64,000 nt of DNA from Kribbella aluminosa. GTDB taxonomy: Bacteria; Actinomycetota; Actinomycetes; Propionibacteriales; Kribbellaceae. Shown here piece by piece: positions 52,656-61,561 of the stretch; position 1 is the first letter of the stretch; each line of letters opens with the position of its first letter. Below the pieces are notes generated by a model. It did not search any database. It had not been told where the DNA came from and was given only the letters and a program-made list of their open reading frames with translations. The position numbers and the translations under genes are program-made. The stretch is from positions 3,782,001 to 3,846,000 of the forward strand of contig NZ_JAGINT010000001.1 in the NCBI RefSeq assembly GCF_017876295.1, given 5' to 3'.

Positions 52656-54368
52656 GTGGCTGTAGTGGCTCTGTCACCGCAAGCAAGGGCCGACGCGATC
52701 GACGCGCTGGCGGACGGACGCGAACTGGACGTCCTGGTGATCGGTGGCGGGGTGGTCGGCACCGGGTCGGCGCTCGACGCCGCCACCCGCGGCCTGACCA
52801 CCGGACTGCTGGAGGCCCGCGACTTCGCGAGCGGTACCTCCAGCAGGTCCAGCAAGCTGATCCACGGCGGCCTGCGCTACCTGGAGATGCTCGACTTCCG
52901 GCTCGTGCACGAGGCGCTGCAGGAGCGCGGTCTGCTCCTGCAGCGCCTCGCACCGCACCTGGTGAAGCCGGTGCCGTTCCTGTACCCGCTGCAGCACCGC
53001 TGGTGGGAGCGGTTCTACGCCGGTGCCGGTGTCGCGCTGTACGACGGTATGGCGGTCAGCTCGGGCCTCGGCGCCGGGCTGCCGATCCACCGGCACCTGA
53101 CCCGGCGGGGGGCGATGCGGCTGGTCCCGTCGCTGAAGAAGTCCGCCCTGATCGGCGCCCTGCTGTACTACGACGCCCAGGTCGACGACGCACGGCACAC
53201 GATGGAGCTCGCCCGGACCGCGGCGTCGTACGGCGCCCTGGTCGCGAACCGGGTGAAGGTGACCGGGTTCCTGCGGCAGGGCGAGCGCGTCACCGGCGTC
53301 CAGGCGAAGGACCTGGAGAGCGGGCGCGAGTTCGAGGTCCGCGCGAAGCAGGTCGTGAACGCGACCGGCGTGTGGACCGACGACACCCAGGCGATGGTGG
53401 GGGAGCGCGGGCAGTACCACGTGCGCGCGTCGAAGGGCGTCCACCTCGTCGTACCGAAGGACCGGATCCAGTCCAGCACCGGGATGATCCTGCGGACCGA
53501 GAAGTCGGTGCTGTTCATCATCCCGTGGGGCCGGCACTGGCTGATCGGTACCACGGACACCGACTGGCGGCTGGACAAGGCGCATCCGGCGGCGACCAGC
53601 AAGGACATCGAGTACCTGCTCGACCACGTGAACGCCGTACTCACGACGCCGCTCACCCGTGAGGACGTCGAGGGCGTGTACGCCGGTCTGCGCCCGTTGC
53701 TGGCGGGGGAGTCGGAGAGCACGTCGAAGCTGTCCCGCGAGCATGTCGTCGCGCACGCGGCCCCCGGCCTGGTGGTAGTTGCCGGCGGCAAGTACACGAC
53801 GTACCGGGTGATGGCCAAGGACGCGATCGACGCGGCCGCGGACGCGCTCGACGGACGGGTACCGCGGAGTGTCACGAAGAACATCCCGCTGGTCGGCGCC
53901 GACGGGTACCAGGCGCTGTGGAACCAGCGTCAGCTGATCGCGCAGCGCTCGGGGCTGCACGTGGCGCGGATCGAGCACCTGCTCAACCGGTACGGCGCGC
54001 TGGTCGACGAAGTACTCGACCTGGTCGCCGAGGACCCGACGCTGGGCGAGCAGCTGCCCGGGACACAGGACTACCTGAAGGCCGAGATCGTGTACGGCGC
54101 CAAGGCCGAAGGCGCCCGGCACCTCGACGACGTCCTGGCCCGCCGGACCCGGATCTCGATCGAGGCCTGGGACCGCGGCGTCGGCGCCGCCGAGGCCGCC
54201 GCCCGGCTGATCGCCCCGATCCTCGGCTGGGACGAGCACACGATCGAGCGCGAGGTCTCGTTCTACGTGAAGCGCGTCCAGTCCGAACGTGACTCCCAGG
54301 ACCAGCCCGACGACGAGTCCGCCGACAAGGTCCGCCTCGAAGCCCCCGACATCGTGTCGCCGGCCTGA
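52656..54368 (+). CDS. glpD: Glycerol-3-phosphate dehydrogenase, FAD-dependent
   Basis: A 570-residue membrane-associated flavoenzyme that oxidises glycerol 3-phosphate to dihydroxyacetone phosphate and feeds electrons to the respiratory chain. The FAD-binding segment is LVIGGGVVGTGSALDAATRG; SRSSKLIHGGLRYLEMLDFR is the family signature, and PGLVVVAGGKYTTYRVMAKD is the second FAD-contact motif. The C-terminal DAO_C domain follows. The GTG at 52656 has GGAAGGACG upstream. It closes the glycerol operon, with a hairpin over its stop codon. Confidence 0.95.
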   Translation: MAVVALSPQARADAIDALADGRELDVLVIGGGVVGTGSALDAATRGLTTGLLEARDFASGTSSRSSKLIHGGLRYLEMLDFRLVHEALQERGLLLQRLAPHLVKPVPFLYPLQHRWWERFYAGAGVALYDGMAVSSGLGAGLPIHRHLTRRGAMRLVPSLKKSALIGALLYYDAQVDDARHTMELARTAASYGALVANRVKVTGFLRQGERVTGVQAKDLESGREFEVRAKQVVNATGVWTDDTQAMVGERGQYHVRASKGVHLVVPKDRIQSSTGMILRTEKSVLFIIPWGRHWLIGTTDTDWRLDKAHPAATSKDIEYLLDHVNAVLTTPLTREDVEGVYAGLRPLLAGESESTSKLSREHVVAHAAPGLVVVAGGKYTTYRVMAKDAIDAAADALDGRVPRSVTKNIPLVGADGYQALWNQRQLIAQRSGLHVARIEHLLNRYGALVDEVLDLVAEDPTLGEQLPGTQDYLKAEIVYGAKAEGARHLDDVLARRTRISIEAWDRGVGAAEAAARLIAPILGWDEHTIEREVSFYVKRVQSERDSQDQPDDESADKVRLEAPDIVSPA

Positions 54369-54385
54369 CCCGGGAACGGGTCAGG
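54364..54385. terminator. Nine-bp hairpin over the stops of glpD and the GNAT gene
   Basis: CCTGACCCG and CGGGTCAGG pair around GGAA, a GNRA loop. The hairpin contains the stop codons of both convergent genes and could end transcription in both directions or protect the 3' ends; no T-run follows. Confidence 0.5.
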
Positions 54386-54914
54386 GCTGACGCCATTCCT
54401 CGGCCAGTAGACCGAGGATGAGTTCGTCGCTGAAGGATCCGCTGACCCAGGCCGAGCGGCGCAGCACGCCTTCCCGGACGAACCCTGCCCGGGTGGCCGC
54501 CGCGATCATCGGCGCGTTGTCGGCGAGGGTTTCCACTTGCAGTCGGTGCAGCCCGAGCGTGACGAAGCCGTAGTGGCACAGAACGCTGGTTGTGTCGCCG
54601 CCATATCCGCGACGACGAAAGGCCGGAAGCAGGGCGACTCCTAGATGGGCCTGGCGGTTGTGGAGGTCGATCCCCCACAGCAGTGCCTCGCCCGCGAGGT
54701 CTCCGGAGGTCAGCTCGATCACCGAGAACGCGGCGACGTCCTCGGCTGGATCGGCTACGGCGTACGGCGAAGCGGCCGAGTCGGGCGGGACGGGTCGCCA
54801 GGGTCGGGAGTCTGCCCTGGAGCGGGTGGGGATGTCGTCGTACAGCCCGGATTGCAGGGGCGAGACGTCTTCTGCGTGTCGGGCTCTGAGCCCGACGCGT
54901 TCGCCGCGCAGCAT
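54381..54914 (-). CDS. GNAT family N-acetyltransferase (RimJ/RimL-like)
   Basis: A 177-residue acetyltransferase of the RimJ/RimL type. RGERVGLRARHAEDVSPL starts the fold, and HLGVALLPAFRRRGYGGDTT holds the acetyl-CoA loop RRRGYGG. LGLHRLQVETLADNAPMIAA then ATRAGFVREGVLR is the characteristic C-terminal part. The ATG at 54912-54914 has AGGAGGT upstream. It converges with glpD. Substrate unknown. Confidence 0.85.
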   Translation of the reverse strand: MLRGERVGLRARHAEDVSPLQSGLYDDIPTRSRADSRPWRPVPPDSAASPYAVADPAEDVAAFSVIELTSGDLAGEALLWGIDLHNRQAHLGVALLPAFRRRGYGGDTTSVLCHYGFVTLGLHRLQVETLADNAPMIAAATRAGFVREGVLRRSAWVSGSFSDELILGLLAEEWRQP

Positions 54915-54982
54915 GCGACCTCCTGGAGTAAGTGGGTGGGTTCGAGGCCGTACAGTCGAATCGGCATTGTCCTGGGTACGGG

Positions 54983-55339
54983 TCACACTCCGGTCGCCTC
55001 GGCCGTCGTCCGCGGGACGGGCACACTGCCGAAGCCGAGTTGGCCGGCCGGAACCATCCACGTCAGGATCTGCGGCGTAAGTCGCCCCGCCCGTACCGCC
55101 GGGTCCTGCGCACACAGTCGCCCGGCGGTGTCGGCGTCGACGGACCATACGGAGATGCCTCTCATCCGCGCGGCCGCTGTACCGACAATGGGGCCGGCCG
55201 CCATGACGTGGCCCTGCGCGATCATGTCGGCTGTGTAAGAAAGGTGCGCGTTCTGTAGCGCCGCCGTCTCGTTCTCCGTCATGACCGGCGCGTCCGGATC
55301 CAGGGTCAGGAGGACGACAGTGTGTTGGTCAAAGCGCAT
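54983..55339 (-). CDS. YciI-like protein
   Basis: A 118-residue small dimeric alpha/beta-barrel protein. HTVVLLTLDPDAPVMTENET, then LQNAHLSYTADMIAQGHVMA and GPIVGT follow the YciI pattern, and SVDADTAGRLCAQDPAVRAG gives the second half. The role is unknown. It overlaps the NTF2-like gene by 11 bases, so the group to 55808 is co-transcribed under the MarR gene upstream. Confidence 0.7.
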   Translation of the reverse strand: MRFDQHTVVLLTLDPDAPVMTENETAALQNAHLSYTADMIAQGHVMAAGPIVGTAAARMRGISVWSVDADTAGRLCAQDPAVRAGRLTPQILTWMVPAGQLGFGSVPVPRTTAEATGV

Positions 55340-55808
55340 GCTGGCCTCCGGTACGCGTGGGTGGATGTTCGGCCGACGCGGAGGCGACGGCTCGCGACCG
55401 GACGCTGGCTACCACGTCGTGGTGGTTCAGGTAGACCACGATGCGCCAGCGTCCGCCGTCGAGGCGGAGCACGAACGTTGCCCCGAACTCCAGGGGCTCG
55501 GTGGACCGTGCGTTGGCGCCGAACCGGACCGCCCAGGTGGTTTCCGCCAGCGCGTGCCGGTCATCGAGCGGTGTCTCAGTGAGAGTGGTGAGGTCCATTC
55601 CCCGGGCGCCGATGGAGTCGAACAGCTTCTGCCGCAACGGCAGTGAACGGATCAGCAGGTCTCGGGCGATCGGCGCGGCGTTCGTGGGATCGAGGTTGAG
55701 GAACACCTCGTGGAAGCAGTCGTTGAGCGCCACGGTGTCGAGTGTGTCGCCGGCCTTCGCATACTGCTCGAAGAAGGCTCGGATCTCTGGTCGGACGGTG
55801 GATGTCAC
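55329..55808 (-). CDS. SnoaL/NTF2-like protein
   Basis: A 159-residue protein of the NTF2-like superfamily. IRAFFEQYAKAGDTLDTVAL then NDCFHEVFLNLDP opens the fold; ETTWAVRFGANARSTEPLEF then GATFVLRLDGGRWRIVVYLN are the long strands that line the cavity. The C-terminal tail after HHDVVASVRS is disordered-looking. The function is not fixed by sequence. It starts 16 bases after the MarR gene in the same direction. Confidence 0.65.
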   Translation of the reverse strand: MTSTVRPEIRAFFEQYAKAGDTLDTVALNDCFHEVFLNLDPTNAAPIARDLLIRSLPLRQKLFDSIGARGMDLTTLTETPLDDRHALAETTWAVRFGANARSTEPLEFGATFVLRLDGGRWRIVVYLNHHDVVASVRSRAVASASAEHPPTRTGGQHAL

Positions 55809-55824
55809 GGTCGCTCCGTTCGTG

Positions 55825-56268
55825 TCACATCATGTCGGCGAGCTTGTTGAGCAACGGGATCACCGCTTCGAGGCAGCGGCGTTCGGTGGCGGTGAACGAG
55901 TCTTCGAGCGCCCGGCCAAGGCCGCTCATGACGGCGAGTTCGCGGTCGCCGATGACCGCCGTACCTGCGGAAGTGATCGTGATGACGGTCCGGCGGCCGT
56001 CATCGGGATGTGCGGTTCGCCGGACCAGTTTCCGGCTCTCCAGTTCGCGAATGACAGCTGTGATCGCCTGGGTGGTCACCCGCTCGCGGCCGGCAAGTTG
56101 AGTGGGCGAGGTCGGGCCCTCGCGGGCGAGGTGCACCAGGACGGCGACCTCGGTGAAGGTGGGGCCGGCGCCGTCATGCATCGCATAGATCTGCCGCATC
56201 CGCCTGGCGACCCGCCCGATCGCGATCCGCAGCTCCTGCGCCTTCGCCGCAGCGTCGTTGCTGGTCAT
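55825..56268 (-). CDS. MarR family transcriptional regulator
   Basis: A 147-residue MarR repressor. The winged HTH is GPTSPTQLAGRERVTTQAIT then AVIRELESRKLVRRT, with the wing HPDDGRRTVITITS. It begins a leftward operon with the NTF2-like and YciI-like genes. TAGGTT lies six bases before the ATG, so the message is probably leaderless, and a dyad over this area suggests autorepression. Confidence 0.88.
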   Translation of the reverse strand: MTSNDAAAKAQELRIAIGRVARRMRQIYAMHDGAGPTFTEVAVLVHLAREGPTSPTQLAGRERVTTQAITAVIRELESRKLVRRTAHPDDGRRTVITITSAGTAVIGDRELAVMSGLGRALEDSFTATERRCLEAVIPLLNKLADMM

Positions 56269-56275
56269 CTAGGAA

Positions 56276-56299
56276 ACCTAGCTTACGTAAGTTGGATTA
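56276..56299. promoter_or_regulatory. MarR operator dyad
   Basis: A 24-base imperfect inverted repeat centred on the perfect 10-base palindrome CTTACGTAAG (56282-56291); three mismatches in twelve-base arms. On the minus strand it covers the -10 box TAGGTT of marR. It is a likely binding site for the MarR dimer. Confidence 0.5.
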
Positions 56300-56333
56300 C
56301 CAACTCTCGCCCGCGGAGTGGTCGAGAACGGTG

Positions 56334-57854
56334 TCAGAGTTCCTGGTCCTCGGGGCGGATCCAGTTGAAGGTGCGTTGGACGGCGGCCTGCCAGTTCGCG
56401 TACTCGGTGGCACGCCGTACCGGATCCATGTGCGGCATCCACTGGCCGGCGCGGTGCCAGTTGCTGCGGAGTCCTTCGAGGTCGGGCCAGTACCCGACCG
56501 CGAGACCGGCAGCGTACGCGGCGCCGAGGGACACCGTCTCGGTGACCATCGGCCGGACCACGCGGACGTCCAGGAGGTCGGCGAGGAACTGCATCAGCAG
56601 GTTGTTGGCCGTCATCCCGCCGTCGACCTTCAGGGCGGTCAGCGCGATCCCGGAGTCCGCGTTCATCGCGTCCACCACCTCGAGCGTCTGGAACCCGGTC
56701 GCCTCCAGGACCGCGCGGGCCAGGTGCCCCTTGGTGATGTAGCCGGTCAGGCCGGCGATCACCCCGCGGGCCTCGCTGCGCCAATGCGGCGCGAACAGGC
56801 CCGAGAAGGCCGGCACGATGTAGGCGCCGCCGTTGTCGTCGACCGTCCGCGCCAGGGTCTCGATCTCGGCGGCCGTGTGGATCATCCCGAGCCCGTCACG
56901 GAACCACTGCACCAGCGATCCGGTGACCGCCATCGACCCTTCGAGCGCGTACGTCGCCGGGTGGCCGGCGATCTGGAACGCGACCGTGGTGAGCATCCCG
57001 TGCTTGGAACGGACGATCTCCTGCCCGGTGTTCATCAGCAGGAACGAGCCGGTGCCGTACGTGCACTTCGCCTCGCCCGGGCTGAAGCACGTCTGCCCGA
57101 AGAGCGCGGCCTGCTGGTCGCCGAGCGCGGCGCCGATCCGGACGCCGGGGAGTACCTCGGTCGCGGTTCCGAAAACCCCTGACGACGGGCGGATCTCCGG
57201 CAGGATCGCCCGCGGTACGTCGAACGCCGCGAGCAGCTCGTCGTCCCATTCAAGCGTTTCGATGTTCATCAGCATCGTCCGGCTGGCGTTGGTGACGTCG
57301 GTGACATGCAGGCCGGGTCCGTTCTGGCCGCCGGTGAAGTTCCAGATCAGCCAGGTCTCCATCGTGCCGAACAGGATCTCGCCGCGCTCGGCCCGCTGCC
57401 GCAGACCGGGGGTGTGGTCGAGCATCCAGCGGATCCGCGGCGCCGAGAAGTACGTCGTCAGCGGCAGCCCGCAGCGGTCCGCGAACCGGTCCGGGCCGGC
57501 GTCGCCCGCGAGCTCGGTGACCAGCCGGTCGGTACGGGTGTCCTGCCAGACCACCGCATGCCCGATCGGCCGGCCGGTGACGCGGTCCCAGAGCAGGCTG
57601 GTCTCGCGCTGATTGGTGATGCCGATGGCAACGACCTGCGACGGATCGGCCCCGATCTGCCGGATCGCCGCCGGCACCACCCGGCTCACGTTCGCCCAGA
57701 TCTCCTCGGCGTCGTGCTCCACCCACCCCGGCCGCGGGAACAACTGCCGATGCTCCCGCTGCGCCACCGAGACCAACCGCCCCCGCCGGTCGAACAGGAT
57801 GCACCGACTCGAGTTGGTCCCCTGATCCACCGCCGCCACATACTGCTCAGCCAT
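56334..57854 (-). CDS. glpK: Glycerol kinase, second copy
   Basis: A 506-residue FGGY-family glycerol kinase. [60 protein letters not shown] and [20 protein letters not shown] match glycerol kinase motifs throughout. ATG 57852-57854 follows a G-rich leader (GGGGGGTGGGGGG). It is separate from the glpF operon and placed downstream of the IclR gene, with a repeat-rich leader of 386 bases. It may serve another polyol or another condition. Confidence 0.93.
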   Translation of the reverse strand: MAEQYVAAVDQGTNSSRCILFDRRGRLVSVAQREHRQLFPRPGWVEHDAEEIWANVSRVVPAAIRQIGADPSQVVAIGITNQRETSLLWDRVTGRPIGHAVVWQDTRTDRLVTELAGDAGPDRFADRCGLPLTTYFSAPRIRWMLDHTPGLRQRAERGEILFGTMETWLIWNFTGGQNGPGLHVTDVTNASRTMLMNIETLEWDDELLAAFDVPRAILPEIRPSSGVFGTATEVLPGVRIGAALGDQQAALFGQTCFSPGEAKCTYGTGSFLLMNTGQEIVRSKHGMLTTVAFQIAGHPATYALEGSMAVTGSLVQWFRDGLGMIHTAAEIETLARTVDDNGGAYIVPAFSGLFAPHWRSEARGVIAGLTGYITKGHLARAVLEATGFQTLEVVDAMNADSGIALTALKVDGGMTANNLLMQFLADLLDVRVVRPMVTETVSLGAAYAAGLAVGYWPDLEGLRSNWHRAGQWMPHMDPVRRATEYANWQAAVQRTFNWIRPEDQEL

Positions 57855-57896
57855 CCCCCCACCCCCCAATCACCCAGCCACCCCCACCACAACCCC

Positions 57897-58052
57897 CACA
57901 CCAGTACGCCCGCCAACCCCCGCGCCGGCACGCCCGCCAAATCCTCCGGCGGTACGCCGGCCAACCCCTCTGGCGGTACGCCGGCCAACCCCTCCGGCGG
58001 TACGCCGGCCAACCCCCGGGGCAGACCCCACCGCCGTACACCCGCCAACCTC
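57897..58052. repeat. 24-bp tandem repeat in the glpK2 leader
   Basis: Three near-identical 24-base units at 57945-57968, 57969-57992 and 57993-58016 contain CCGGCGGTACGCCGG, itself able to form a hairpin (CCGGCG/CGCCGG). Degenerate units precede (57897, 57921) and follow (58029). On the minus strand it would read as GLAGVPPE repeats, but that frame overlaps the kinase and has no start signal. Copy number is likely to vary. Confidence 0.75.
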
Positions 58053-58125
58053 CGCCGCTGCGCTCCCGTCAACCGCGCCAGTCCGCCCGCGGAGTCTCGC
58101 CGTACCCGGCGTCGCGCCTGGTGCG

Positions 58126-58212
58126 ATTTCAGGGGTTAACCCCTCAGTTGTACCGTTCGCGGTGCGCATACCGGGGGGAGAACCGGCCAGCTGAGGGGTT
58201 AACCCCTGAAAT
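58126..58212. repeat. 22-bp perfect inverted repeat, each arm containing AGGGGTTAACCCCT
   Basis: Arms at 58126-58147 and 58191-58212 are perfect complements separated by 43 bases. Each arm holds the 14-base perfect palindrome AGGGGTTAACCCCT flanked by TTTC/CTGA-type ends. The block begins 29 bases beyond the IclR stop. It could be a pair of operators, a terminator-like stem, or a mobile palindromic unit. Confidence 0.75.
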
Positions 58213-58240
58213 GGTCGGCCGGGGGGCTGTGGGTGCGGGA

Positions 58241-58999
58241 TCACGTGTCGTCCCGGAGGTCGCGGGCGATGGCGTCGGCCGTGGCGCGGACCATGGTGAC
58301 CAGGTCGTCGCGGTGGCGCATGCGGCTGTCGCAGATGCGCTCGATCCGGCCGGTCAGGCCGACGGCGCCGACCACCAGGCCACCGAGGCCGCGGATCGGG
58401 GCCGCGATACTCGCCAGCTCGACCGTGTGCTCCTCGAACTCGGTGGCCCACCCCCGCGCGCGGACACCCGCCAGCTCGACGCCCAGCCGGACCGGATCGG
58501 TGATCGTCCGCGTCGTGTACGCCTCCAGCGCCCGCGGTCGCGCGGCCCCGCTCGTGTCGTACGCGAGTACCGCCTTGCCCAGCGCGGTCGCATGCGGCGG
58601 CAACGTCGTACCGACATCCAGGTCCTGGTCGCTGTCGTCCGGCCGGAAGACGTGATGCACGACCACGACCCTCCCCTCGACGAGCCGGCCGACCCGGACC
58701 ACCTCACCGCTGCGCGACGCCAGCGAGTCGGCCCAGTTGATCGCCCGGCTGCGCAGCTCGTTCGGATCCAGGTAGCTCTCGCCGAGCCGCCCGAACGCGT
58801 CGCTCAGGTGGTAGTGCGCGCCGCTCCGGTCCTGGTCGACGAACCCGACCTGATGCAGCGTCCGAAGGATCCCGTGTACGGTCGGCTTCGCCAGCCCGAG
58901 CGCGTTCGCGAGATCAGCGACCCCCAGCCCGTCAGACGCGGCGGCGAGCAGTCGCAGCACCGCCGCGGCCCGCTCGATCGACTGCACGGTGCCCGGCAC
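58241..58999 (-). CDS. IclR family transcriptional regulator, probable glycerol regulator
   Basis: A 252-residue IclR protein. The N-terminal winged HTH is VQSIERAAAVLRLLAAASDG then LGVADLANALGLAKPTVHGI and LRTLHQVGFVDQD; the effector domain follows with LPPHATALGKAVLAYD and IAAPIRGLGGLVVGAVGLTG. Its sequence style is that of GylR-like glycerol regulators of actinomycetes. TAGCCT lies six bases before the GTG, so the message is leaderless. It lies upstream of the second glpK and about 8 kb from the glpF operator. Confidence 0.85.
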   Translation of the reverse strand: MPGTVQSIERAAAVLRLLAAASDGLGVADLANALGLAKPTVHGILRTLHQVGFVDQDRSGAHYHLSDAFGRLGESYLDPNELRSRAINWADSLASRSGEVVRVGRLVEGRVVVVHHVFRPDDSDQDLDVGTTLPPHATALGKAVLAYDTSGAARPRALEAYTTRTITDPVRLGVELAGVRARGWATEFEEHTVELASIAAPIRGLGGLVVGAVGLTGRIERICDSRMRHRDDLVTMVRATADAIARDLRDDT

Positions 59000-59038
59000 A
59001 CCCGCAGGCTACCTGTGAATCACTGGTCTGGCTCCACC

Positions 59039-61561
59039 TCACTCGGACGCGATCGCCCGCAACACATCCAGCCGAGCCGCCCGCCGGGCCGGCCACACCG
59101 CAGCCAGCACCCCGAACCCCACCGCAACCAGCACCGCGATGACCAACTGCAGCACCGGGATGTCCCGAACCGCCAGTCCGTTGTCCACCAACGTCGACTG
59201 GATCGAGGCCGCGACCCCGACACCGATCACCACACCCAGCAACGAGCCGAGCAAAGTGATCGCGATCGACTCGACCCGGAGCATTCGGCCGAGCTGGCGA
59301 CGGTCCGTCCCGATCGCCCGCAACAGCCCGATCTCCCGGGTCCGCTCGACGACACCGAGGGCCAGCGTGTTCACGATGCCGAGCAGCGAGATGAGGATCG
59401 CCATCGCGAGCAGGAACCCGACGCCGGCCAGGACGCCGTTCACCGGTTGCCGAGCAGCGGCGGCGTACGCCTGCTGGTCGCGGACCTGGAGTGTCGGGTA
59501 GTCCTTGCTCAGCTCACCGAGGATCCCGGCCCGGACCTGCGCCACCTCATTGCCCTGGGCAACGTCGACGTACAGCAGGTTGTCGGTGCCGGCCCCGCCG
59601 ATCTTCTGGTACGCCGGAAGCGACAGGAGGACCGCGTTGAGCAGCCGGTTCGGAGCCAGGATGCCGCCGACGGTGAGGCGGTGCGTGCCGGTGGAGGTCT
59701 TCAGGTCGAAGCTCTTGCCGACGGTGAGCTGCAGCGTCTTGGCAAGGTTGCGAGGGACGATCACCTGCCCAGCGCCGAGCACCGCCGCGGATCCGGAGTC
59801 GAACGTGGTGCTGATCGGCCCGCCGAGCGTCCCGTCGCTGACGCCGCTGACCTCGACGTTCGAGATGCCGACCTGGGCCGACTGCTGCCGGACCCGGTGC
59901 ACGGCCACGACGCCCGGTACCTTCGCCGCCCGGTCGCCGACCTGGGTACTGAACGCGGGCGTGCCGTCGCTGGTGACCACGATGCCGGAGGTGCCGAGCG
60001 CGTCGGTGATGCTCTGGTCGATCGACGCCTTCGCGGAGGCCGCGATCACCAGCAGCCCGGCGATCAGCGACACCGAGATCATCAGCGCGGACGCGGTGGC
60101 CGACGTACGGCGGGGGTTCCGCTCGGCGTTCCGGCGGCCGAGGGTGACGGCGGCCGCGCGGCCGAACGGGTACATCAGCGCGCGGACGATGTACCGGCTG
60201 ATCAGCGGGCTGAGCATCACGACGGCGAGAACGGCGATCCCACCGGCCAGGACGACGAGTACGGTGCCGGGGAGACCGCCGAGGTTCATCGCGATGCCGT
60301 ACAGCAGGGCGGCCATCAGCAGCATGAAGGCGCCGATCGAGATCCGGGTCAGCAGCGAGCGCTCCGGAACGCCGACGTCGTCGCGCATCGCGGCGACCGG
60401 CGGCAGGTTCCCGGCTCGGCGGGCGGCCGGGGCGGCGGCGGCGACAGTGACACCGATGCCGAGCACGTAGCAGGTGATGATCGTGGTCGCGCTCACCTGT
60501 AGCGAGGCGGACGGGATCGGCAGCTCGAGCAACTGGTACGCGTACCGGATCGCGACCGCGACGCCGATCCCGATCAGCAGCCCGATCGTCGAGCCGAGGA
60601 AGCCGATGACGGCGCTCTCCGTGAGGATCGACCAGGTCACCTGGCCGCGGGAGGCTCCGATCGCGCGCAGCATCGCGAGCTCCCGGGAACGCTGCGCGAC
60701 CACCATCGCGAACGTGTTGACGATCAGGAACGTACCGACGAACAGTGCCAGGCCGGCGAACAGCGCCAGGATCGTGCTGAATCCGCCGAAGGTGTTGTCG
60801 AGGTCGTGCTGCCCTTCGGCGGTGACCTGCTGTGCGGTCCGTACGTCGACGGAGCTGCCGACCGTCTTGGAGATCGCCTGCTGTACGGCGTTCTGGTCCG
60901 CGCCGGGCTTGAGCGAGACCGCGATCGAGGTCCAGCCGGGTTGCCCGAGCAGCAGGAGCTGGGCGCTCGCTCCGTCGAAGCTGACCAGCGGCGCGCCGGC
61001 TGCCACACCCGCGGCGGCGGGTGTGGTGAGCGCGGTCAGCGTCGCGGTCAGGGACCGCGCCGGCGTGACGATCCGTACCTGGTCGCCGACGTGGTACCCG
61101 ACTCGGGACGCTGTCGACTCGTCAAGCGCGAGCTGTCCGGCACCCGCCGGGGGAGTGCCGCTGATTTGCCTGAACGGCGCGGTGCGCGCGTCCCGCGGCC
61201 AGGAGGCACCGAAGCTGGTCAGACCGTAGTTCTCGATCAGCTTGCCGTCCGGGCCGAGGATCTGCACATCGCTGACCAGCAGCTGCGGTACTGCGTCGGC
61301 GACGCCCGGCACGGTCCTGATCTGGTCGGCGACCGAGGACTCGAACGTCGGCGGCCGGTCGGTGCCGGTCGCGATCGGCGACGACGGTGTGACGGTGATG
61401 TCCGCCGTACTGACCTCGAAGTTCTTCTTCAGGGCGGTGGACAGTGTGTCGGTGAACACCATCGCGCCGGCGGCGAAAGCTACGCCGAGGGTGACGGCGA
61501 TGGTGCAGAGGACGAAGCGGAGGCGGTGGGCGAGGACCGAGCGGAGGCCTAGCTTGAACAT
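59039..61561 (-). CDS. FtsX-like ABC transporter permease
   Basis: An 840-residue membrane protein of the MacB/LolC type. MFKLGLRSVLAHRLRFVLCT starts the first membrane helix, a MacB-PCD-like external domain follows, then a FtsX block (FSTILALFAGLALFVGTFLI, VVAQRSRELAMLRAIGASRG), a central set of helices, a second external domain, and the last FtsX block (VVERTREIGLLRAIGTDRRQ). It works with the ATPase at 61561; the start codon overlaps that stop by one base. The role could be lipoprotein or peptide extrusion; the substrate is unknown. Confidence 0.9.
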   Translation of the reverse strand: MFKLGLRSVLAHRLRFVLCTIAVTLGVAFAAGAMVFTDTLSTALKKNFEVSTADITVTPSSPIATGTDRPPTFESSVADQIRTVPGVADAVPQLLVSDVQILGPDGKLIENYGLTSFGASWPRDARTAPFRQISGTPPAGAGQLALDESTASRVGYHVGDQVRIVTPARSLTATLTALTTPAAAGVAAGAPLVSFDGASAQLLLLGQPGWTSIAVSLKPGADQNAVQQAISKTVGSSVDVRTAQQVTAEGQHDLDNTFGGFSTILALFAGLALFVGTFLIVNTFAMVVAQRSRELAMLRAIGASRGQVTWSILTESAVIGFLGSTIGLLIGIGVAVAIRYAYQLLELPIPSASLQVSATTIITCYVLGIGVTVAAAAPAARRAGNLPPVAAMRDDVGVPERSLLTRISIGAFMLLMAALLYGIAMNLGGLPGTVLVVLAGGIAVLAVVMLSPLISRYIVRALMYPFGRAAAVTLGRRNAERNPRRTSATASALMISVSLIAGLLVIAASAKASIDQSITDALGTSGIVVTSDGTPAFSTQVGDRAAKVPGVVAVHRVRQQSAQVGISNVEVSGVSDGTLGGPISTTFDSGSAAVLGAGQVIVPRNLAKTLQLTVGKSFDLKTSTGTHRLTVGGILAPNRLLNAVLLSLPAYQKIGGAGTDNLLYVDVAQGNEVAQVRAGILGELSKDYPTLQVRDQQAYAAAARQPVNGVLAGVGFLLAMAILISLLGIVNTLALGVVERTREIGLLRAIGTDRRQLGRMLRVESIAITLLGSLLGVVIGVGVAASIQSTLVDNGLAVRDIPVLQLVIAVLVAVGFGVLAAVWPARRAARLDVLRAIASE

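Noticed and set aside
57897-58052. Possible CRISPR array at the tandem repeats
   Set aside because: Units are contiguous 24-mers without spacers, and there are no cas genes; the RecB-like nuclease at 62363 is a stand-alone repair-type protein.
57686-58072. Minus-strand frame with GLAGVPPE repeats upstream of glpK2
   Set aside because: It overlaps the glycerol kinase N-terminus in another frame, lacks a ribosome site, and is explained by the 24-bp non-coding tandem repeat.
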